From Candidatus Aenigmatarchaeota archaeon (lineage in GTDB: Archaea > Aenigmatarchaeota > Aenigmatarchaeia > CG10238-14), in the NCBI GenBank assembly GCA_030018415.1, contig JASEGC010000001.1, positions 1 through 64,000 of the forward strand: a stretch of 64,000 bases of DNA, read 5' to 3'. A program made the position numbers and the translations under genes. Under the pieces are notes generated by a model. The model did not search any database. It was not told the origin of the DNA and was given only the letters and a program-made list of their open reading frames with translations. Position 1 is the stretch's first letter. Each line of letters begins with the position of its first letter. Below are positions 1 through 8,960 of the stretch, piece by piece.

Positions 1-2
1 GT

Positions 3-908
3 GGAGATTATAAGATCATATGTAATTTAAGGGAAACGAGGATTGGAATTGATCCGTTGATAGATTCAAAGAATGTAATCGTAAGCTATTCTCCTGTGGC
101 AACCACGACTACTACTGTGATAACAACTACTCGAGCGACTACAACCACAACTAGGATAACAACTACTACGACATCCATAACAACAACTATGATAAGAATA
201 ACTACGACAAGAATAACGACCACTACCATCCCAGAGAGTTGCGAAGGTATGGGTGGGATAGGATGTTTTATGGGTTCTGGTGGTTGCTCTGTAGCATGTA
301 AAAGTATGGGATATGGTTTTGGGATATGCGAATTTTGGCCCCCAACAGTTGGGGATTGTGAGCCTGGTTGCTGTTGTTATTGCACTGGAAAGTTAACTAC
401 TACAACTAAAGTAACCACAACCATAAAAGCAACAACCACCACAAGCGGCGGTGGTGGAGGAGACGGTTGTCCGATCTTGAAAGTATACGACGGTAAAGAT
501 TTTACTACCAAAGAGAAACTGAACATCCATGCTCCTGCAGGCAAAGATACAACATACACGAGTAAGTTTAGCATGCAACCAAAAGATGGAAGGTATGAGA
601 TTATCCTGGATGAAGCAGCTTATCTATACTGGGATGGAAGTTATATAGATTACGTAAAACTAACAGATGAGAATGGAAATGAATGTCGATTAGTTTCTGC
701 TATACATTCGAAGCATGGAGATGTACTGTCACTGATAGCAAAGAGTGATGATACGAGAGTAAGAACTTTTCCTGGAGAGGAGATAAAGTTAGTTTATAAG
801 GACTGTTCTGGTAATAGTTTTACTTTTATGATCGAAGGATATAATAGAGTGTTTCCCGTTATTAAATCCATTGTGAATTTCTTCAAGGGTATTTTTGGAA
901 TTGAATAA
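3..908 (+). CDS. Thr-linker, cysteine-rich surface protein (5' partial)
   Basis: The frame is already open at base 3 with no stop before the track start (a TTG at 57), so the gene very likely begins upstream of the window. The visible part has a Thr-rich linker, then a Cys-rich knot-like segment (GCSVACKSMGYGFG, then a CCCYC cluster), a second Thr linker, a Gly run, and a beta-rich C-terminal domain of about 130 residues starting at CPILKVYDGKDF. There is no C-terminal membrane helix, so anchoring must come from the missing N-terminus or from partners. Linkers of this kind are typical of extracellular archaeal proteins. The exact function is not recognisable. Confidence 0.75.
   Translation, partial: GDYKIICNLRETRIGIDPLIDSKNVIVSYSPVATTTTTVITTTRATTTTTRITTTTTSITTTMIRITTTRITTTTIPESCEGMGGIGCFMGSGGCSVACKSMGYGFGICEFWPPTVGDCEPGCCCYCTGKLTTTTKVTTTIKATTTTSGGGGGDGCPILKVYDGKDFTTKEKLNIHAPAGKDTTYTSKFSMQPKDGRYEIILDEAAYLYWDGSYIDYVKLTDENGNECRLVSAIHSKHGDVLSLIAKSDDTRVRTFPGEEIKLVYKDCSGNSFTFMIEGYNRVFPVIKSIVNFFKGIFGIE
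101..231 (+). repeat. Low-complexity Thr-codon repeat (ACN)n
   Basis: This is a degenerate run of ACN codons (aca, act, acg, acc) with occasional Arg, Ile and Met codons, coding for the first Thr-rich linker. Similar Thr-codon runs recur at about 400-445, 2221-2250 and, on the minus strand, 56168-56290. All lie in predicted surface proteins, so the repeat reflects linker coding and probable O-glycosylation sites, not a mobile repeat. Confidence 0.7.
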
Positions 909-1095
909 TAACTTATATACTTTTTGATAAAAACTTCTTATTTTTACCTCGTTTTTGAATATATGGGGAAAGATGCTTTAAATCATTAAACTTATATAAA
1001 ATAGAAATAAATTTCTCATAATATATTAAACAGAAAAAGTAATGATAATTTTTGAATCTATAAAAGATTTTTAATACAAATTCCAATCATTAATT

Positions 1096-2469
1096 ATGTG
1101 GAAGTATCTAATCTCATGCCTTTTTATATCGATATTCTTGATTCCAATTACTCGCGCAGTAACATGTGAACCAACCATCTCTTGGAAGATAGATCCACAA
1201 TTTTTCGTTGGAGAAACGGGTAAGTTAATAGCAACTCTGAAGAACCCATGTGATTATGTATTCGACGTAAAAACTGAAGTTAACACAGAAAAAACTTATG
1301 GTTATATAAAAGTTTATTCAGTCTCTTCAGAAGACCAAAAACCGATGCCTAAGCCTCATAGTGTGATGATTGGTAGCACAATTGCTTATATCGAATTAGG
1401 GAAAAAAGACACAGACGAGAGCACGAAAAAAGCTGTATACTTCATCCAGCCAGATGAATTGGCACTGCCTGGAACTTACACTCTTTACGAGAATTTTTAT
1501 GTTGAGGATGTACTCAAAGAATCGAAAGAGATTCAAATAACAGTTAAAAAACCTCTTCAGATCACATATAGACTACCAGCTTTAATCAGGCTTGGAACCC
1601 CATCCAGCTCGAGTATTGTTATAAATAATATAGGGACTGAGATGATAAGTTCTTTAAAAGTTTGTCTATATTCTAACATTGTTTCATTCTCAGAATCATG
1701 CAAAACATGGACAAACATACCGTCCAAATACACAGACACATTCAATTTTATCGTTAACGGTTTAGTACCAGGCGATCATCAGAATGCTATTGAAGTAAAA
1801 ATCGATTACACTACTTACACAGGCTTAGTCGTATCCGATTCATACAAACATCCTTCGTTGAAGATTACCACGATGCAAGCTGGTACTCCTTCTTTATCTT
1901 ACTCAGTTGTTAGGGGAATTGGAAACTTGACTTTTCAAATAACCAACAAAGGAAACGGTACTGCCTACAATTGTTTTGCAAGGATAACTTCTAATTGTCC
2001 GTTAAATTCAAGCTTTTTAATTAGTTCTAGTAAGAGTGCAGAGGGCAACGTCTACGAAATAGATTGTGGAGATGAAATCCCTGTAAAAGGCGGCTCAAAC
2101 GTGATTTTAACTTACAATCCTGCTGAGATGACGCCATCTTGTTCTATAAAAGGTGCTATTTCTTACAGGGATGCTACAGGAAGACTTTATCAAACGAATA
2201 TCCCTAATTACTATCTACAACCGACAACTACAACTATACCACCTACAGTTAGTAAACCGAAGAAAAATGTCTTGTATGTTTTGTTACTAATTCTTGTTGC
2301 AATAATCAATATACTTGCCTACTTGAAGTTTAAAAAACCTGAAATTTTTGCGAAGAAATCTGTTAAAACAGATGAAACTCATTCTATACTCTTAAATATG
2401 TTAAAACGGATAAAAGAAAGATTAAGTGAAGGTTGTTCAATTCTTCCAGAAAATTTTAGAAAAGATTAG
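1096..2469 (+). CDS. Membrane-anchored surface protein, COG1361/CARDB-like
   Basis: It has an N-terminal signal peptide (LISCLFISIFLIPITRAV), an extracellular beta-rich region of about 350 residues, a short Thr/Pro linker (TTTTIPP), one transmembrane helix near residues 400-420 and a basic cytoplasmic tail. Phrases such as NIGTEMISSLKVCLYS and ITNKGNGTAYNC resemble CARDB/NEW3-type repeats of archaeal S-layer-associated proteins. An AT-rich spacer of nearly 190 bp separates it from the gene before. It is probably a cell-surface structural or adhesion protein. The ligand is unknown. Confidence 0.7.
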   Translation: MWKYLISCLFISIFLIPITRAVTCEPTISWKIDPQFFVGETGKLIATLKNPCDYVFDVKTEVNTEKTYGYIKVYSVSSEDQKPMPKPHSVMIGSTIAYIELGKKDTDESTKKAVYFIQPDELALPGTYTLYENFYVEDVLKESKEIQITVKKPLQITYRLPALIRLGTPSSSSIVINNIGTEMISSLKVCLYSNIVSFSESCKTWTNIPSKYTDTFNFIVNGLVPGDHQNAIEVKIDYTTYTGLVVSDSYKHPSLKITTMQAGTPSLSYSVVRGIGNLTFQITNKGNGTAYNCFARITSNCPLNSSFLISSSKSAEGNVYEIDCGDEIPVKGGSNVILTYNPAEMTPSCSIKGAISYRDATGRLYQTNIPNYYLQPTTTTIPPTVSKPKKNVLYVLLLILVAIINILAYLKFKKPEIFAKKSVKTDETHSILLNMLKRIKERLSEGCSILPENFRKD

Positions 2470-2548
2470 TCAAAAATTTAAAAAAAGAATAAAAAAGATA
2501 GAATAATGAATAAAAAAGATAAGATTCGTCTATAAACTGAATATTATC

Positions 2549-2968
2549 TTAGTTATGTATCGTTCCTGAATCTGTATGAACCAAACCAGATGAAACATCA
2601 GTGTATGTTATTTCAATAACGCGGTCTCCAGTAGTACCAATGCCTTCAATTGTAAGATCCTTACCAGCACTGCATGGGGTAGCTGCACAAGTTATTGCTA
2701 CACCAATACCATTATCAGTCGCAGTTATTGCATTTATCGTTTTTGGACCATTTCTTATATAAAGACAGCCTGGTGTAGCACAAGTACCAGAAGTGGTTTT
2801 AGAATAGTCTACGAACGCAAAGTAACTGAAGCACGGACTGCATGCCACTCCTCCCTTTATGGAGAATATACCCATCGCGTACAACGCTGCAACCACTACT
2901 ATTATTATCAGTATAGCCCAACCGTAAGTCATCAAGTACTCCATTGCTGTTTGTCCTTTAATTCTCAT
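2549..2968 (-). CDS. Type IV pilin-like protein, class III signal peptide
   Basis: The N-terminus MRIKGQTAMEYLMTYGWAIL followed by a hydrophobic stretch is the archaeal class III signal peptide (basic n-region, cleavage before QTAMEYL, hydrophobic assembly helix). The track start at 2974 is a TTG. ATG at 2968 is preferred because AGGAGGT sits about 5 nt upstream. The 120-residue globular part has two Cys pairs. It precedes the T2SF and ATPase genes on the same strand and is the probable major pilin of that machine. The prepilin peptidase is not in the window. Confidence 0.85.
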   Translation of the reverse strand: MRIKGQTAMEYLMTYGWAILIIIVVVAALYAMGIFSIKGGVACSPCFSYFAFVDYSKTTSGTCATPGCLYIRNGPKTINAITATDNGIGVAITCAATPCSAGKDLTIEGIGTTGDRVIEITYTDVSSGLVHTDSGTIHN

Positions 2969-3030
2969 AATCAACCTCCTTATATTCTTTTGTTTTCCTA
3001 CCCTTTAAATATTTTCTTTTAAGTTAAGAA

Positions 3031-4005
3031 TCAGATTATTGTACCGAGTGCACTTATCACGATAAACCTAGACAAGAAGTATATGCTAACACTCAACAGA
3101 GCGAGGACGGGTATATATTTTAAGCCAGCTTTTTCCGATCCTCCTTGTATCAACCCTATCAATAAAGCCCCAAAAAAAGATGTAATACCCAGAGAAGCTA
3201 GCATGTACATCCTCATGAACTCTTGGTTGATCTGTATGGCTTGAAACGTCATGAATCTGGAGCCTCCAGTAAAGGTTCTCTGTACAGGAGTCGTACTTCC
3301 CACTTTCTGCATCGTCTCTACTAAGTAAGAAGATATTCCATAGAGCAAGGGTGCCCCGATTCCAGCAGCGAAGAAGATGAATATCGCATACATCATCACG
3401 AAAGCCTGTACCTCCTTCTTGAGAATCCTCGTTTGTCTAATATCGTTAGCAAGCCCATCCAACAAGTTAGCCAAACTACCGCCTTTAGCTATCCCCTCAA
3501 CTAAGAGATCCACCGTACGCTTCAAAGTCTTTGAATAGATGTTCTCTGGGATTGTTTGAACGGCATCCTCTATCGATTCCCCAGATAGCATTAATTTAGC
3601 TGACCTCCTGATCTGTTTTTCTAGAGGACCAAATTCTGGTCTCGCCGACAAAAGCAAAGCCTGATCTGGCGTTAAGCCTGACCTTATGTTCGAAGAGATC
3701 AAGTTCAAGGCATCTGGCAATATCTCCTCCATGAACTTTGCCCTGCTGTCCGCAATGACTATAGGAACAGCATGCATGAAGGCCTCAAAGACAGCGGGCA
3801 CAAAAAAAGCGATTAAGACAAAAAACTTCATATGGATGATTAAGCCCGTCAGTAAAAGTGTTACAAACAATAAAACGCCATAAATGATGCTGAAACCAAC
3901 ATAATTCTCCGGTAATATCATGAAATCTGCATAGTTTAACATCTTTTTAATCCATTTTCTGTAGCCATTAGGCGTCATACGAAACAAGGCTTCATACAAC
4001 CTCAT
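3031..4005 (-). CDS. T2SF/FlaJ-PilC family membrane protein (second half)
   Basis: A type II secretion system F domain of about 120 residues (NLISSNIRSGLTPDQALLLS, then GGSLANLLDGLANDIRQTR) lies between transmembrane helices: two near residues 40-90 and three to four after residue 200. Proteins of this family form the inner-membrane platform of archaella, type IV pili and Tad systems. It overlaps the upstream T2SF gene by 4 nt (ATGA), so the two are translationally coupled. Together they have the length and domain count of one archaeal FlaJ/PilC, so this is a split or Tad-like arrangement. Confidence 0.85.
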   Translation of the reverse strand: MRLYEALFRMTPNGYRKWIKKMLNYADFMILPENYVGFSIIYGVLLFVTLLLTGLIIHMKFFVLIAFFVPAVFEAFMHAVPIVIADSRAKFMEEILPDALNLISSNIRSGLTPDQALLLSARPEFGPLEKQIRRSAKLMLSGESIEDAVQTIPENIYSKTLKRTVDLLVEGIAKGGSLANLLDGLANDIRQTRILKKEVQAFVMMYAIFIFFAAGIGAPLLYGISSYLVETMQKVGSTTPVQRTFTGGSRFMTFQAIQINQEFMRMYMLASLGITSFFGALLIGLIQGGSEKAGLKYIPVLALLSVSIYFLSRFIVISALGTII

Positions 4006-4886
4006 AGCTCGATCGCCGGTCTCCTACTCTTTACAATACCAACAAACGAAAATTGAAAGATGATTAACGCTGCTAACAAACCAACAAACATGTATTCTGT
4101 GACTACTATGCCGGAAAACGATGAGATTACAACTAAGAAGGTTATGCCCAGGCTTGGAAGAATAACGCCAAGCATCATGTACATCATCGCCATCGGATTA
4201 AGTTGGGAACCATACCTTCTTATCGCTACTTTCTGCTCATTCGCCAGACTTTCAACGAGATGTTCTAGTGTGTCTCCCAGGTCTGCACCACATCTTATAG
4301 CATTCGTTAACTGCCATACGATTCTCCTGAAATAAAGGGATGGGTTCTTTAGCGCCAGCTCTTCCAAAGCAGTAGTCTGTTCTGTTCCAGTGGATATTTT
4401 TTTCGTACATTCTCCTATCTCTTCCGAGACCAGGCCATAATTTCCACTAGACACGGATACCAAACCATCGTACAAAGGTACGCCAGATTTTACTTGGATG
4501 AGGAGATGCCTTAAAGCAAACAATAAGTTTTTATCCAGGTCAGTAACTTTTCTAGCGATTATTAAACGTGGGTATAACAAGATATATAGAAAACTTAAAA
4601 AGCCGATTGCCAAAGAGACAGAAGAAGTTATGAAGATAAAATCTCCAGGAAGTGTGATAAAAAAAGATATCACAGTAAGAATGAAAAAAATCATCGAAGT
4701 CCAAACCCATGATGAAAAGATTGCTATAGCCATGTATTCTCTTGGTCTTATGTCTATCTCTGCTTGATTCAACCTGATGGCAAAGTCTGGAAAAAATTTC
4801 GCTATTCTATCGCCCAAACCAAAAAAAGGTTGAGCGATTCGTCTTGCTAACGGCAATGGAAATAGAATGAATGGTATTCTTTCCAT
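4002..4886 (-). CDS. T2SF/FlaJ-PilC family membrane protein (first half)
   Basis: It has two helices near residues 55-115, a cytoplasmic T2SF domain (ALRHLLIQVKSGVPLYDGL, then CGADLGDTLEHLVESLANEQ) and two C-terminal helices. It is the partner of the following T2SF gene and lies directly after the ATPase gene, with a TAATG overlap of stop and start. The order ATPase, T2SF, T2SF, pilin matches Tad-like and archaeal pilus operons. It presumably forms the membrane platform on which the ATPase acts. Confidence 0.85.
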   Translation of the reverse strand: MERIPFILFPLPLARRIAQPFFGLGDRIAKFFPDFAIRLNQAEIDIRPREYMAIAIFSSWVWTSMIFFILTVISFFITLPGDFIFITSSVSLAIGFLSFLYILLYPRLIIARKVTDLDKNLLFALRHLLIQVKSGVPLYDGLVSVSSGNYGLVSEEIGECTKKISTGTEQTTALEELALKNPSLYFRRIVWQLTNAIRCGADLGDTLEHLVESLANEQKVAIRRYGSQLNPMAMMYMMLGVILPSLGITFLVVISSFSGIVVTEYMFVGLLAALIIFQFSFVGIVKSRRPAIEL

Positions 4887-6415
4887 TAACTCACCAACAA
4901 GTCTTTTGAGATCAATTTTTCAGCCTTTTCTTTTCTTTCGACGATGTTTAAAACATATTCAGGGTCTCTATAATACTCTGCCACCACTTTACCGACTCCG
5001 TTAACAGTGTTGACTTGGTTTTCTACTAACCAGTTCAGAATTTTTATCTTATCGTTCTTATCTTTCTCTATCTCAGTTGTTGACATCCCTGTGTGCATCT
5101 GCAGTTTTTGAAGGAATCTGTAACTCTCTTGAATTTTTTCAATCTTATCCTTCCTGACATCCCATCTGTACAGAACTCTGGGGGTTACACCTCCAGCAGC
5201 TCTTCCTGTAGGTGGAAGAATCTCTGCCACTTGATAAATCCTTCTTATGCCACTCCTCCTGTCCCTGAACATAGCTATGATCAAGTCCAAAGCTTCCAAA
5301 AGGGTTTCTGGGACATTGATCGGCGGGTTTATGAGTCTTCTGTAAGTCTGCTCCACAGTATCAGCATGTAGGGTTGCATAAACGCTGTGTCCAGTGTGCA
5401 TCGCTTCGAACAGAACTTCCGCTTGAGCTTGTCTCCTTATCTCTCCCACCACTATCCTATCAGGCCTCATCCTCAGACTGTTAACGAGCAAATCTAACAT
5501 CTCAACTGCACCTTTACCCTCGGGGTTCGGCTCTCTCGTCGTCAAAGGAACCCAGTGAAGGAATTGAGGCAGGCTGAGCTCTCTCGTGTCCTCTATACTC
5601 ACAATCCTCTGATTTGGTTGGATGAAAGGCATTATTGCCCCGAGAAAACTCGTTTTTCCAGACGCAGTTCCTCCTGAGATTATCATCGACATCTCATACT
5701 GCACGCCCAACCATAACATCGCAGTAACTTCAGGAGAGATCGTCTTGTTCTCAATGAAATCTGTGATCGTCCATGGCTTCCTCCTGAACATCCTTATCGT
5801 GAGCGTGTTTCCGATCGTGGATATAGGAAAAAGAGTTGCGTTTACTCTGTCGCCTGATATCAAGTGTGCATCCAACAAAGGATCTAGGGTTGTTATCTGT
5901 CTCCCCACTCTCCTTCCGATGCTTGCAGCATAATTTTGTATCTGAATTTCACTTGGAATTTGAATGTTGGTCTTCAACCATCCGTACTTTCTGTGGTATA
6001 CCCATACAGGCTCTTTTGAGCTGTTGACAACTATTTCCTCAAGGTTTCCATCAGCCAATAGCATCTCGAGTTTACCTAGACCCAGCATCTCATGCAGCAA
6101 CGTTCCAGCCAAGACTTCTTTTTTTTCCATGGGAATTCCCGGTAAGTACTGTTCTATCAATTCAAGCGACTTTGAGTAAAACCTTTCTTTCAACTCTTCC
6201 AATGACTTTGGGTCTATCAATTCAGAAACTCTGATCTTCACTACAGTAACAAGAATTTCTCTGATCTTGTCCAATAGAATGAGAGTACCTTTCTCCAACT
6301 CAGGTATTCTAATGATGTATAAAGGGACAAAATCCTCGGAACTGCTCACTATCTCAACACTACCCTTTATCCTGTCTGCGACTACAGTATACTTATCTAA
6401 GATTCTTTTTTCCAT
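4886..6415 (-). CDS. Type II/IV secretion ATPase, TadA/FlaI-PilB family
   Basis: This is a hexameric secretion ATPase that powers pilin assembly. Visible motifs are Walker A (SGGTASGKTSFLG), the Asp box (SIEDTRELSLPQ), Walker B (RMRPDRIVVGEIRR) and the His box (MHTGHSVYATLHAD). Length 509 aa matches archaeal FlaI/PilB-like proteins with an N-terminal domain of about 170 residues. Its start overlaps the end of the upstream winged-helix gene by 19 nt, and its stop overlaps the first T2SF gene. No archaellum genes such as flaH are near, so an adhesive pilus or secretion role is more likely than motility. Confidence 0.92.
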   Translation of the reverse strand: MEKRILDKYTVVADRIKGSVEIVSSSEDFVPLYIIRIPELEKGTLILLDKIREILVTVVKIRVSELIDPKSLEELKERFYSKSLELIEQYLPGIPMEKKEVLAGTLLHEMLGLGKLEMLLADGNLEEIVVNSSKEPVWVYHRKYGWLKTNIQIPSEIQIQNYAASIGRRVGRQITTLDPLLDAHLISGDRVNATLFPISTIGNTLTIRMFRRKPWTITDFIENKTISPEVTAMLWLGVQYEMSMIISGGTASGKTSFLGAIMPFIQPNQRIVSIEDTRELSLPQFLHWVPLTTREPNPEGKGAVEMLDLLVNSLRMRPDRIVVGEIRRQAQAEVLFEAMHTGHSVYATLHADTVEQTYRRLINPPINVPETLLEALDLIIAMFRDRRSGIRRIYQVAEILPPTGRAAGGVTPRVLYRWDVRKDKIEKIQESYRFLQKLQMHTGMSTTEIEKDKNDKIKILNWLVENQVNTVNGVGKVVAEYYRDPEYVLNIVERKEKAEKLISKDLLVS

Positions 6416-6951
6416 ACTTTCTTCCTCAATCTAGATGGACCGATCAAAGGATATTCCATCTCGATTAAACCACGATCTTCTAAAATCTTAGCCCAACTCT
6501 CAATATGCTCTATGCTTACGCCTAGTTCTCTGGACAAATCGAGGATTGTCACAGATCCTCTTTTATCGAGGATTTCGATCATTTTGTCTATAGCTGTTTC
6601 TATTTCTTTTAGCTCAATCCTTGAAGGCTCGACTTTTTCTTTTGGAACCTCAACCTTTTCCGCCTTCCTTTCACGCAGCTCTTCTTTAGCCTTGGCCTTT
6701 ATATCATCCACGATTGGTTTGATGATGGCATATTGATTTTCTTTCTCGATTTCAACGGTTATCTTAGGTTTTTCTTTAGTCTCTAATTCTGCTTTGATTT
6801 CAGCATATTCATTTTTTTTTATTATAACGGGTTTTCCAGATACTTCTGCACGAATCCTCTCTGGTTCAGGTTTTTTCTCTGCACGCTTTTTTAATTCTTT
6901 AATTCTGCCCTTGAGTTCTTCCTGCCATTTTTTTTCTTTCTTCTTATTCAT
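6397..6951 (-). CDS. Lys/Glu-rich coiled protein with C-terminal winged helix
   Basis: The first 110 residues are highly charged and probably helical or disordered. The last 70 form a winged-helix-like domain (ITAIDK-like helix, then SVTILDLSRELGVSIEHIES and LEDRGLIEM). It is the first gene of the pilus operon and overlaps the ATPase gene by 19 nt, so the products are probably made in fixed ratio. It may regulate the operon or act as a cytoplasmic adaptor of the ATPase. Neither role is shown by the sequence. Confidence 0.65.
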   Translation of the reverse strand: MNKKKEKKWQEELKGRIKELKKRAEKKPEPERIRAEVSGKPVIIKKNEYAEIKAELETKEKPKITVEIEKENQYAIIKPIVDDIKAKAKEELRERKAEKVEVPKEKVEPSRIELKEIETAIDKMIEILDKRGSVTILDLSRELGVSIEHIESWAKILEDRGLIEMEYPLIGPSRLRKKVWKKES

Positions 6952-7034
6952 AATAATACTATCTCAAAGAGAATATTTAAACAATAATTATAAACAATAA
7001 TATTATCTCATAAAAATAATATAAATTAGATTCG

Positions 7035-7439
7035 ATGAAGGCACAAGCAGCGAGTGAGTTCTTGATCATGGTCTCAGTTGCTTTAACGATACTGATTCCA
7101 CTCATCTTACTCGTGAACCAGTCACTCATGGATTATAGAGACAATACCAAGATTTCTTTAGCTAAGGAAGCGGTGAGGAAGCTAGGAGAGAATGCAGATT
7201 GGGTTTTTTCTCAAGGACCTCCAGCAAAAGTGACTGTTGAAGTTTATATCCCTGAGGATGTTGTCAGTGCGTCACTCAATAATAAAATGATTTTGTATCA
7301 AATCAGAACTTCAGCTGGAGTAACGGATGTTTATTACTACACTGTGTCAAACCTGACTGGAACTTTACCAGAAAAGAGTGGTTATTATTTCGTTTCTTTG
7401 ACCTCTTTTTCGAAATACGTCAACATCACTGTGATATAA
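7035..7439 (+). CDS. Minor pilin-like protein, class III signal peptide
   Basis: It starts MKAQAASEFLIMVSVALTIL, a class III signal peptide with predicted cleavage around QAASEF, then about 100 residues of beta-rich ectodomain. It is divergent from the ATPase operon, with an AT-rich intergenic region holding a likely TATA (AATATAAAT) shared by the two directions. Its stop overlaps the next start (TAATG). It is probably a minor pilin or pseudopilin of the same machine. Confidence 0.75.
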   Translation: MKAQAASEFLIMVSVALTILIPLILLVNQSLMDYRDNTKISLAKEAVRKLGENADWVFSQGPPAKVTVEVYIPEDVVSASLNNKMILYQIRTSAGVTDVYYYTVSNLTGTLPEKSGYYFVSLTSFSKYVNITVI

Positions 7440-7858
7440 TGAAAGGGCAGGCTGGTATAGAATTCATGATGCTGATGTCGATCATGTTAACCATAGTCTT
7501 AATCTTTGTATGGAGTGGTCTCTCTCTCCGACAAAGGATTTTTGGGACAAAGACTAACGTCGAGGCTCAGGAACTCTGTGATTACATAGCATTCGAGATA
7601 AATTCCGCTGTCAAGGCTGGGGATGGTTACAAAAGAAAGTTCTACGTGGAGAACGAATTCTTTGGTGTTTCTGCTTTCACGATTACTGTTTCTGAGTATT
7701 CAGTTTTTATCGACTGGGATAGCAAGTCAGTTTCTTCTCCCATAATAACAGAAAATATAAAAGATGCAACAGGTGTTGTACGTCTAAACCTTCAAAAAGG
7801 AATGAATTACAACATCGAAAATAAAGGTGGAGAAATCTATGTCACTGAAATTGTGTAA
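7439..7858 (+). CDS. Minor pilin-like protein, class III signal peptide
   Basis: The N-terminus MKGQAGIEFMMLMSIMLTIV is a class III signal peptide followed by a hydrophobic assembly helix and about 105 residues of ectodomain. It sits in a chain of coupled genes: TAATG with the preceding gene and a 20-nt overlap with the next. The sequence-specific role is unknown. Context suggests a minor subunit of the pilus encoded on either side. Confidence 0.75.
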   Translation: MKGQAGIEFMMLMSIMLTIVLIFVWSGLSLRQRIFGTKTNVEAQELCDYIAFEINSAVKAGDGYKRKFYVENEFFGVSAFTITVSEYSVFIDWDSKSVSSPIITENIKDATGVVRLNLQKGMNYNIENKGGEIYVTEIV

Positions 7859-8960
7859 AGCTCAGATGTTCTCAGCAGATTTTATGATAGCCTGCTCAAT
7901 TTTCTTGTTGGCTTTGGTTGTAGTGATGATCTATTGGTCTTATACTAACATACAGATAAAAGAGACTAAGACGATTAATGAGATGGTTGATAAGGCTTAC
8001 ACGATTTCACAAGTTTGGTTCAGGGAAGGTACACCTGAGTATTGGGATTCTACTGATGTAAGAGAGATTGGATTGTTGAGTGATCATAGGCTTAACGAAA
8101 CAAAGATGAATGAGATGAAGAAGATTGGATACAATACTGTAAAAGAAAAAATAGGTGCTGCTCCTTATGAGTTTCGATTTAGAATAACTTTAGTTGGTGA
8201 TAGCCCAATCAAAGAACCGATAGCATATCTTAACGGGAAGAATGAACAACATCTCGATATAATTCTTCAGCTAAATCAATCAGATTTGGTTTGGGATTTT
8301 TATCAAGGTCATTCAAACGTGGATCCTGATAAGTATATAACTGCTAAAAATCATTATACGGATGGGTTCTCCCAACAAAATTTAATGAGAAAGATCATTC
8401 AGAATATTGATAATTATAATTCAATAATTTTAGAACATCCAGAGGATTTAGATGATGTTTTTTTAGATTCAAACGAAAAAAAAATATTGAAAGATTGGGT
8501 TAACATAAGTGGACATGCGTTCCTTCAAATAAATAATAATTTGGATTTCTTAAAAATTTTTGGGTTAATTGATTTAGGCCCTCCTACCGTAAACATAGGT
8601 ACAGTAAATTCATCAGACTCTATACTGAAAAATGTCAACATTGGAGATGATATACAATTCCAGTTAGGTTGTTACCCATTCGATAACACTGCACCACCAT
8701 ACCCTATGAAGACAATCATGTATAAACAGGGTGACCCCCAAAAATGTATATTCTGTCGTTGGTGGTACGGGAATGGAACTATTTATTATGTAGCAGATAC
8801 TGCTACACCAGGTCATAATCCTATCGTTGGGTTAAAGCCCCTTGGCTACAGTTTCGTCTTCGGAGAATATCCAGACCAAGCTAGAAATGTAATAAAAGTT
8901 GAGAGGGCTGGAATACTAAATTCTTCTATAGCGATAATAGAGGTATTATTATGGAGATGA
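7839..8960 (+). CDS. Membrane-anchored pilus-locus protein, class III-like N-terminus
   Basis: The track begins at a GTG (7827), but ATG 7839 has GGTGGAG about 6 nt upstream and gives MSLKLCKAQMFSADFMIAC before a hydrophobic helix. This resembles the SADF/TMDV variant of class III N-termini. The ectodomain of about 330 residues contains the segment ILEHPEDLDDVFLDSNEKKI and two Cys near FCRWWYG. It may be a GATase- or sugar-binding-like fold, but I cannot name it. It overlaps neighbours at both ends. Confidence 0.65.
   Translation: MSLKLCKAQMFSADFMIACSIFLLALVVVMIYWSYTNIQIKETKTINEMVDKAYTISQVWFREGTPEYWDSTDVREIGLLSDHRLNETKMNEMKKIGYNTVKEKIGAAPYEFRFRITLVGDSPIKEPIAYLNGKNEQHLDIILQLNQSDLVWDFYQGHSNVDPDKYITAKNHYTDGFSQQNLMRKIIQNIDNYNSIILEHPEDLDDVFLDSNEKKILKDWVNISGHAFLQINNNLDFLKIFGLIDLGPPTVNIGTVNSSDSILKNVNIGDDIQFQLGCYPFDNTAPPYPMKTIMYKQGDPQKCIFCRWWYGNGTIYYVADTATPGHNPIVGLKPLGYSFVFGEYPDQARNVIKVERAGILNSSIAIIEVLLWR

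Noticed and set aside
377-578. Minus-strand ORFs of 61 and 65 aa opposite the Thr-rich gene
   Set aside because: They are shadows of the Thr-codon repeats (poly-Val/Cys reading) with no start context.
5093-6179. Several plus-strand ORFs across the ATPase gene
   Set aside because: Antisense shadows. The minus-strand frame has all ATPase motifs.
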